64,000 nucleotides of DNA from JBBQVS01 sp964250805 (GTDB taxonomy: Bacteria; Chloroflexota; Ktedonobacteria; Ktedonobacterales; Ktedonobacteraceae): NCBI GenBank assembly GCA_964250805.1, contig CAXUHG010000001.1:124001-188000 (forward strand), given 5' to 3'. The translations under genes were made by a program, and so were the position numbers. Shown here piece after piece: positions 58,416 to 64,000 of the stretch (positions are counted from its first letter, which is position 1; each line of letters starts with the position of its first letter). A model generated the notes under the pieces. The model was not told the DNA's origin. It ran no database searches and was given only the letters and a program-made list of their open reading frames with translations.

Positions 58416-60755
58416 CTAAATCCACGATAATCTGAAACGGTCTAAGAGGCGTTTCACAGGTCCCAGTTCCTCTATCTTGAGAATACGCGCCACGCGTACA
58501 TAGACAATCAGGCCAGCCAGTATCTCGATAACCAGTTTGATCAGCGCGACAAAGGTACCTGCAAGGCCGAGCGATGGAGTGCGGGTTGTGTCAAGCCCTA
58601 TCAGGAAAGGAATATGCGCCATAAGCCCAAGCATAAAGTCTAGCACTCCCCGCACGAGCAGCAACGCTAGACCCATTGCCAGTGATGCCAGTAGAATGCG
58701 TCCCGTGAACAACGCCGTTTCGCGTACTTGTAGACCTCCGACACGTTGATGTAAGAGCCAAAACAATACGATAGCCTCAATGAGTGCTGCCAAAGAGGTT
58801 GAAAAGGCGAGTGCTGCCATACCCCATTGTACACCCCATGCAGCCGCGTTGATAAGGACGAGGCTCAGCGCGATCTTAAATATAAATTGCCCAACGCTCA
58901 CTATAACAGGCGTCTTGCTATCACGCATGGCATAAAACGAACGTGTGAGAATTTCAACCGCTGACAGCCCCGCTAATCCTAAAGAGAAGAAGGCGAGAGG
59001 AAACGCTGTTGACTCTGCATCTGCCAGGCTAAACCGTCCATGCTCAAGCAACACTTGAATAATCGGCAGAGCCAGCACAATTAAACCAACACTTGACGGA
59101 ATCGACATAAAGAGAATGCTGCGTAGTGTCTCCAAAATTGTATTACGCACACGGTCAAAACGCCCTTTGGCAACATTTTCAGCTAATGTGGGAAAGGCGG
59201 CAGTGGAAACCGCCATGCCGAAGATGCCAAGCGGCAAGAGAACCAACTGAAGCGATTGATAGTATTGCGTCACTAGCCCGTTGACGGCAGTTTGACCTAC
59301 CACCACAATCAGCAAAAGAATTAAACCACGATCAACAAAGGTTGAAAGTGAGAGCATAGCGGCATTGATGATGCGCGGAACCATTTGCCGACCAATTTGT
59401 ATCACGCCAGGATGCCGCCAATCGAAGGACGGAGTGTAGCGCATACCAACTTTGAACAGTCCCGGAACCTGTACTGCTACCTGAAACAAGGCTCCAAACA
59501 CCACGCCCCATGTCGCAAACAGGACGGCAACACTATCACTGCGCTGCCCACGAAAGGCGAAGTATATGCCTGGCAGCAGACCGAGAATCAATCCACCGTT
59601 GTAAAGTACCGTACCCACTGCGGGTAATAAGAAGTTTTGGCGTGCATTTAGCACGGCATTGACGATGACACCACCTCCCAAGATGACCGATTGCAACAGC
59701 ATGATACGTGTCAGAGTTGCGATCAGGTCGAGGTGCGCAAGATATTGTGCATAGTGCAGTTTGTCGGTTATCGGTGGTCCAGGGTTGTACAACGGAACGA
59801 GTTGACGCGCGAAGATAATGGCAATCAACGCCAGTACGGTCATAATCGCTATTGCTAGATTCAGCGCGGAACTGGCAATGTGCCACGCCGTCTTCTCGTC
59901 GCGCTCACCAATCATGTAGTTGGCGAAGACAGGAATGAAGGCGGAACTCAGGGCACCACCTGCGACAATATTGAAGATGGTGTCGGGAATGAGAAATGCC
60001 TGTAAATATGCATCCGATGTTGGGCCTGTACCAAAGACAAAGGCAAACATGGAGGTTCGCAGCAGACCTAGAATTCGACTAGCGATAAAGGCACCGGTCA
60101 GAATGAGTGAAGCACGTTGGATGTTCACACGCTGAAGCATACCCGTATCCTGCGACACCGCTGCTGCCGATTGCAGTGTTTTCTCTTCATTCACTAAGTC
60201 AAGTGCTGAATTAGGCGACGCCACCTGCGGCACTACCGCGGATGGAAGAGAGGGCGAGAGCAAGGGCGACACTTGCTGCACAGGTGGTACTCCTGAGGGC
60301 AGTGGTCGCACGTCAGACTCCATAAGCGGAGAATTTTGCACAGGTGGCTTCGCGTTTTTGTTGCGCCACGGAATTACTGTTGTGATATCGGGTCCCATAC
60401 GTCGTTGCTGGCGACGCATACGTTCCTCGCGTAGGTGTTGTAAACGCTCCTGGCGCAGTTGTGCCATCGGTTGCGAGGGTTGTGGCGCATTGGAATATTG
60501 ATATTCGCTACCTTGATTGTAGCCAAGCGAGGTGCCCATATCGGCAATGGGTTCCTGATAACGTGAAGATGGACGTACTCCATTCAAACGTATCGGCTGT
60601 TGAAAATCAGGTGGTGGCCCTTGCGGAGCAACAGGTGGTTGTTGCTGCGGCGGCACTGCCGGATGTTCCGAATCATATTGCCAGCCGTAGTAATTCGGCT
60701 GCGGTCCTGGTTGCCCCTGCGGTGGCTGAGGCGGTTGCTGTCCTTCGTTTCCCAC
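58416..60755 (-). CDS. murJ: MurJ/MviN lipid II flippase with Pro/Gln-rich N-terminal extension
   Basis: A 779-residue protein. The first 220 residues are a cytoplasmic, low-complexity tail rich in Gln, Pro and Arg (QLRQERLQHLREERMRRQQR). The MOP-superfamily transporter follows, with about 14 helices: ASRILGLLRTSMFAFVFG, LQAFLIPDTIFNIVAGGALSSAFIPVF, MVPRIINAAMLSLSTFVDRG and VEILTRSFYAMRDSKTPV. MurJ moves lipid II across the membrane for peptidoglycan synthesis. The frame extends to 60893, but that part is antisense to nothing and copies the omega-RNA end of the adjacent TnpB element, so the GTG at 60755 is preferred. Its own RBS is weak; the insertion may have replaced the native start. Confidence 0.88.
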   Translation of the reverse strand: MGNEGQQPPQPPQGQPGPQPNYYGWQYDSEHPAVPPQQQPPVAPQGPPPDFQQPIRLNGVRPSSRYQEPIADMGTSLGYNQGSEYQYSNAPQPSQPMAQLRQERLQHLREERMRRQQRRMGPDITTVIPWRNKNAKPPVQNSPLMESDVRPLPSGVPPVQQVSPLLSPSLPSAVVPQVASPNSALDLVNEEKTLQSAAAVSQDTGMLQRVNIQRASLILTGAFIASRILGLLRTSMFAFVFGTGPTSDAYLQAFLIPDTIFNIVAGGALSSAFIPVFANYMIGERDEKTAWHIASSALNLAIAIMTVLALIAIIFARQLVPLYNPGPPITDKLHYAQYLAHLDLIATLTRIMLLQSVILGGGVIVNAVLNARQNFLLPAVGTVLYNGGLILGLLPGIYFAFRGQRSDSVAVLFATWGVVFGALFQVAVQVPGLFKVGMRYTPSFDWRHPGVIQIGRQMVPRIINAAMLSLSTFVDRGLILLLIVVVGQTAVNGLVTQYYQSLQLVLLPLGIFGMAVSTAAFPTLAENVAKGRFDRVRNTILETLRSILFMSIPSSVGLIVLALPIIQVLLEHGRFSLADAESTAFPLAFFSLGLAGLSAVEILTRSFYAMRDSKTPVIVSVGQFIFKIALSLVLINAAAWGVQWGMAALAFSTSLAALIEAIVLFWLLHQRVGGLQVRETALFTGRILLASLAMGLALLLVRGVLDFMLGLMAHIPFLIGLDTTRTPSLGLAGTFVALIKLVIEILAGLIVYVRVARILKIEELGPVKRLLDRFRLSWI

Positions 60756-60794
60756 TGTTCCGTTATCCGTTCTATGGACATTTTTCCACACATC

Positions 60795-60893
60795 GGTTCC
60801 TGCTTCATCTACCGTAGTTTTACAACCTCTTGCGAGACTGCCAGAGCTACGATATCCACAGGCTGAAAATCCCGTGTAACTCACGGTACTCAT
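60795..60893 (-). ncRNA. Putative omega-RNA scaffold of the TnpB element
   Basis: Directly after tnpB on the same strand the sequence forms CCGTG/CACGG, then a longer stem CGTAG/CTACG enclosing CTCT/AGAG. It ends in GATGAAGCAGGAACC, the conserved end often seen at omega-RNA scaffolds of IS605-type elements. The guide would follow the right end, about 60776 and lower, toward murJ. Confidence 0.55.
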
Positions 60894-62041
60894 TTCTCTT
60901 TTGATGCTGATGTTACTAGTACCCTAGCCGCATTGTAATCTCGATCAGCAACATAGCCACATTCAACACACACATACACTCGTTCCTCTAACCCTAGCTC
61001 ATCCTTGACTTTTCCACATGATGAGCATGTCTTACTAGAAGGGAACCAACGAGATACTTGCTTGACCTCAATACCAGCATATCTCGCTTTGTACATGAGT
61101 TGCCGCTTGAACTCACCCAAGCCAACATCACTAATAGCCCGCGCTAGTGTACGGTTTGTAAGCATCCCCTTGACGTTCAAATCTTCTAGGACAATCACGC
61201 TTGGTCTCTCTTCTGGCAGCTTGGTTTTCGCTACAATCTGAGAGGTGACTTTGTGCAAGGCATCCTTACGAATATTGGCTATTCGCATATGTAGTCGCGC
61301 TAACTTCTTTTGTGCTTTCTTACGATTGTTACTTCCGTTTTGCTTTTTGCTATAACGATGTGAAGCACGTTTTAATACCTTTAAGCGAGAGCGTAACGCC
61401 TTTGGATTGTCGAATGTCTCCCCTGTAGAGAGCGTATCAAGCGTTTTGATACCAACATCAATACCAATGGGTGTACCTGTTGCCTGTACAGGATCAACGT
61501 GTTCCTCTTCGACTTGTACCGAGACGAACCAACGCCCTGCTTTTTCACTGACGGTTGCAGACAAGACTTTGACGCCACATGTGGGAATGTAGCCATGTTC
61601 TTGGAGACGTATCTTACCGAGTTTAGGGAGTTGTATGCAGCCGTCAAAGACATGTACAGGTGTATCCAGACGAAACGAGCCGCGCCCCCTGTGCTTGCTC
61701 TTGAACTTGGGATAGCCACATTTGCCTTTGTGCTTACTCTGTTTCTTGAGCTTGCACTTGCGAAAAAAGTTGTCAAAGGCTACGTCTAAATCTCGTAAGG
61801 CGTTTTGCACGATCCACTTACTAACACTTCCTAACCAGAACAAATCGTCATGTTTTCGAGCAGTGAGTTCATGTTGTAAATCATTGGCATATGGCGTCTT
61901 TTCCCCGTTCTTATACGCCTCTTGTTTTCGAGCGAGGCCGTAATTATACGCGAAACGCGAGATACCCGCACATTGACAAAGCAAGACATATTGTTCGCTT
62001 GTGGTATCGAGTTCGGTTTTGTAGCCTCTAACAACCTTCAT
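60890..62041 (-). CDS. tnpB: TnpB RNA-guided nuclease (IS605/IS1341 OrfB)
   Basis: A 383-residue TnpB of normal length. The N-terminal helix-turn-helix and OrfB region reads KVVRGYKTELDTTSEQ, with YGLARKQEAYKNGEK. The RuvC-like nuclease keeps all three acidic residues: Asp in IGIDVGIKTLDTLS (about residue 200), Glu in IVLEDLNVKGM (about 290) and Asp in VADRDYNAARVL (about 370). The zinc finger CSSCG...CVECG lies between the last two. TnpB cuts DNA at sites matching its omega-RNA guide and next to a TAM, which helps the element persist. ATG 62041 has GAAGGGG upstream. The frame is intact, so it may be active. Confidence 0.95.
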   Translation of the reverse strand: MKVVRGYKTELDTTSEQYVLLCQCAGISRFAYNYGLARKQEAYKNGEKTPYANDLQHELTARKHDDLFWLGSVSKWIVQNALRDLDVAFDNFFRKCKLKKQSKHKGKCGYPKFKSKHRGRGSFRLDTPVHVFDGCIQLPKLGKIRLQEHGYIPTCGVKVLSATVSEKAGRWFVSVQVEEEHVDPVQATGTPIGIDVGIKTLDTLSTGETFDNPKALRSRLKVLKRASHRYSKKQNGSNNRKKAQKKLARLHMRIANIRKDALHKVTSQIVAKTKLPEERPSVIVLEDLNVKGMLTNRTLARAISDVGLGEFKRQLMYKARYAGIEVKQVSRWFPSSKTCSSCGKVKDELGLEERVYVCVECGYVADRDYNAARVLVTSASKEK

Positions 62042-62285
62042 GACTTACCCCTTCTTCTTGCTTCATCACTTGCTCAACACATGCCTGTATCTTTTGCGCT
62101 CGCTCTTTAGAGTTCCCACTCTATAACATGAATATGCATGATTGCTTGCACAGAAAAAGTCGTCTTCTTAGTATACGTAGGAGTCCGACTCAAGGTCTCG
62201 TTGTGTTTAGAAGAATACCATACTAGCCATAAACTGGCTAGTATGGTAGCGAAAAGTCATGCATGCAGACCCATTCAATCCGTCC
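62042..62285 (-). other. Left end of the TnpB element and space after the second murJ
   Basis: No gene is seen. It holds the tnpB ribosome site, a T/C-rich leader and the 11-base-stem hairpin at 62218-62246. The hairpin could serve as the IS left-end structure or as the terminator of the upstream murJ. Confidence 0.5.
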
Positions 62286-64000
62286 TTAAACCCAGGTCAA
62301 ATGCAACTTACTTAGTAAACGGTAAACTGAACCAATTTCTCGGCTCTCAAGTGTTTTGATAACCCTCGAAACACGCAGATAAATTAAACTTCCCACACCG
62401 CCAATGATTGCGAGTTTCAGGAGGGCCAGCAGAATACCTATGATGCCGAGCGATGCAGTACCATCACTGCCTGTTGTGACAAGAATGTTATCGAGCAGCA
62501 AACGCACAGCCATCACACCAGTGCCCATAATGAGAGAAGCAACCAGGACGCGCAACGTGAATGAGGAGAGCGGACGCAGTTGTAGACCACCAACTTGCGG
62601 ACGGAGCAACCAGAGGAGCGCAATTGCTTCGAGTAAGACAGCGATTGAGGTTGCAATGGCTAGCCCTCCCATACCCAATGCACCATTCAACAGGACGGCA
62701 GGAAGTGGAATATGAATGTAGGAACCTATTCCTGCCTGAATCAGTCGTAGTACGAAGTTAAGCAAGAGGACGCTGAGAGCGATTTTGACAATAAATTGCC
62801 CGATACTGATGATCACGGGCGTAACACTGGAATGCAATGCGTAGAACGAACGCGTGAGTATCTCAATGATGGCAAGTCCAGGGAGACACAGGGCGAAACA
62901 GAACAGTGGAATCGCCATCGACTGAGCTTCGTTCTGATTCAAAGAACCATGCTCGTATAGCACTTGAATCACGGGATAGCTAAGCAGCATCAAACCAATG
63001 CTACAGGGAATGGCAAGAAACAGAATACTACGCAACGTCTCGATAATGAGGGCGCGGAAACGGTCAATCCTACCCTCGGCGACATATTCCGTCATTCTTG
63101 GAAACGCGGCTGTACAGACCGCCATGACGCCACTGAGAGGCACTAGCACGATACCGAATGCAAAAACATACTGTGTTATAAGCCCTTGTAGAGCGGCAGA
63201 GCCGAGTAAAACAATCAATACTTGAATAAAAACGCGATCAAGAGATGTAGCCACATTCACCATAGCAGCATTAGCGATGCGTGGAACCATTTGTTTCGCA
63301 ATACGGCGTATGCCTGAATAACGCCAATTCAACGAGAAGGTATAGCGCATCCCTGCCCGTCGCAAGCCAGGTAGTTGTATTGCAAGAAAGCAAAACGCAC
63401 CGATAACAACACCCCACGTCGCCGCGTAAACGGCAACAACATCGTTACGCTGATGAGTTATGACTAATAGCAAGCCAGGAATAAGCCCCACAATCAAGCC
63501 AAAATTGTATAAGACTGGCGCGATTGCTGGTAATAAAAAGTGCTGTCGCGCATTTAGCACCGACATCACAACGACGCTTGCCCCCATAAATACCGCTTGC
63601 AGCAGCATGATGCGCGTCAGGGTCGCGATCAAGTCAAGGTGTACCAGATAGGCAGCATACTGTTTTACCTGTCGCGGGTCTGGTCCCACATTATAGAGCG
63701 TCACTATTTGACGGGCGAAGACAATCACGAGTAGAGCTACTATCACCATGAACAGAACTGAAAGATTGAGGGCAATACTTGCGATGCGCCACGCACTTTT
63801 TTCATCCTGTTCGCCGACCATATATGCGTTGAAGACGGGGATGAACGCCGACATCAACGCGCCGCCAGCTATCACATTATAGATGAGGTCGGGTACGAGA
63901 AAGGCTTGTTGGTAGGCATCGGTCACAGCACCGGATGCTCCCCCTGGCTCAAAAACTACCGTGAATAGCGATGTCTCGACCAACCCAAGCACACGACTAA
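62286..64000 (-). CDS. MurJ/MviN-family lipid II flippase, second paralogue (partial)
   Basis: At least 571 residues; the N-terminus lies beyond the right edge, since the frame is open through SRVLGLVETS to base 64000. It has the same 14-helix MOP layout as the neighbour (QAFLVPDLIYNVIAGGALMSAFIPVF, MVPRIANAAMVNVATSLDRV, IEILTRSFYALHSSVTPV), and the two share most conserved positions, so they are a tandem duplication later separated by the TnpB element. One variable site is SRVLGLVETSLFTVVFEPGGASG, where the loop is longer than in the neighbour. Which of the two is the main lipid II flippase is unknown. Confidence 0.93.
   Translation of the reverse strand, partial: SRVLGLVETSLFTVVFEPGGASGAVTDAYQQAFLVPDLIYNVIAGGALMSAFIPVFNAYMVGEQDEKSAWRIASIALNLSVLFMVIVALLVIVFARQIVTLYNVGPDPRQVKQYAAYLVHLDLIATLTRIMLLQAVFMGASVVVMSVLNARQHFLLPAIAPVLYNFGLIVGLIPGLLLVITHQRNDVVAVYAATWGVVIGAFCFLAIQLPGLRRAGMRYTFSLNWRYSGIRRIAKQMVPRIANAAMVNVATSLDRVFIQVLIVLLGSAALQGLITQYVFAFGIVLVPLSGVMAVCTAAFPRMTEYVAEGRIDRFRALIIETLRSILFLAIPCSIGLMLLSYPVIQVLYEHGSLNQNEAQSMAIPLFCFALCLPGLAIIEILTRSFYALHSSVTPVIISIGQFIVKIALSVLLLNFVLRLIQAGIGSYIHIPLPAVLLNGALGMGGLAIATSIAVLLEAIALLWLLRPQVGGLQLRPLSSFTLRVLVASLIMGTGVMAVRLLLDNILVTTGSDGTASLGIIGILLALLKLAIIGGVGSLIYLRVSRVIKTLESREIGSVYRLLSKLHLTWV

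Larger units (their letters stand above)
60777..62246 (-). mobile_element. IS605/IS1341-type element carrying only tnpB
   Basis: The element spans from the hairpin CCATACTAGCC/GGCTAGTATGG (62218-62246, left-end type subterminal hairpin) through tnpB to the right end after the omega-RNA, near 60777. No tnpA is present, so it depends on a transposase elsewhere. It lies between two murJ paralogues in the same orientation. The outer borders are inferred and may be off by some tens of bases. Confidence 0.65.

Noticed and set aside
60755..60893. Native 46-residue N-terminal extension of MurJ starting at the ATG at 60893
   Set aside because: The segment coincides with the structured omega-RNA end of the TnpB element, including GATGAAGCAGGAACC, so its coding potential is probably accidental.

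Overview
The window reads as a scaffolded draft-genome contig from a Gram-positive-like, GC-moderate bacterium, most plausibly a member of the Ktedonobacteria (Chloroflexota). This is inferred from the mix of gene families: F420/LLM-type oxidoreductase, LCP and FHA/pseudokinase wall genes, a Pnkp-Hen1 RNA repair pair, many small two-component systems and very many intergenic palindromes. No ribosomal or marker gene is present to prove it. Two 100-N gaps occur (30622-30721 and 36736-36835). The second is an assembly artefact, because the same 55 bases end one contig and begin the next.

Layout. 1-4.5 kb: a partial membrane protein with a C39-like cysteine-peptidase segment, a small unknown gene, a DUF72 protein converging on a GT4 glycosyltransferase, and a thioesterase. 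4.5-7.5 kb: ECF sigma factor, YtkA/FixH-like exported protein, NarL-type histidine kinase and response regulator. 8-12 kb: GH31 glucosidase and small membrane, ACT and DinB genes. 12-16 kb: the RNA repair pair Pnkp + Hen1. 16-19.3 kb: a GAF histidine kinase, a receiver protein and a YIP1 membrane protein. 19.5-30.6 kb: a probable phage-defence locus. It has a sigma-70-like promoter, a vestigial N-terminal fragment, two large Eco57I-type methylase/restriction proteins and a PLD-nuclease/SNF2 helicase. The second methylase carries a C-terminal Schlafen-type AlbA_2 domain and is broken in frame by a run of ten G. 31-38.5 kb: sirtuin, LysE exporter, DUF1684, OsmC, Eis-like acetyltransferase, alpha/beta hydrolase, membrane protein and LLM oxidoreductase. 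39-46 kb: carbohydrate genes (MFS transporter, beta-phosphoglucomutase, GH65 phosphorylase, GH78-like rhamnosidase). 46 kb: tRNA-Glu(CTC) followed by a duplicated hairpin that flanks a small coiled-coil gene. 47-54 kb: receiver protein, AI-2E-family permease, cupredoxin lipoprotein, unknown lipoprotein, M29 aminopeptidase and a MoxR/VWA pair. 54.5-64 kb: a cell-wall cluster of LCP protein, pseudokinase-FHA protein, homoserine dehydrogenase and two MurJ flippases, split by a TnpB (IS605/IS1341-type) insertion with a recognisable omega-RNA region.

The intergenic spaces are packed with at least five families of palindromic, MITE-like repeats (called A-E here), present in two to five copies each. 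Their tips often read GTAGGG. In three places the TAG inside that tip is the stop codon of the neighbouring gene, so insertion appears to have set the C-terminus of Hen1, of a receiver protein and of the LLM oxidoreductase.

The strongest candidates for undescribed biology are: (1) the paired-methylase/Schlafen/PLD-helicase locus with a possible phase-variable G tract, lying 3.8 kb from an RNA repair cassette; (2) a pseudokinase fused to an FHA domain beside LCP and MurJ genes, reminiscent of the actinobacterial MviN-FhaA regulatory pair but built as one protein; (3) the stop-codon-donating palindromes.
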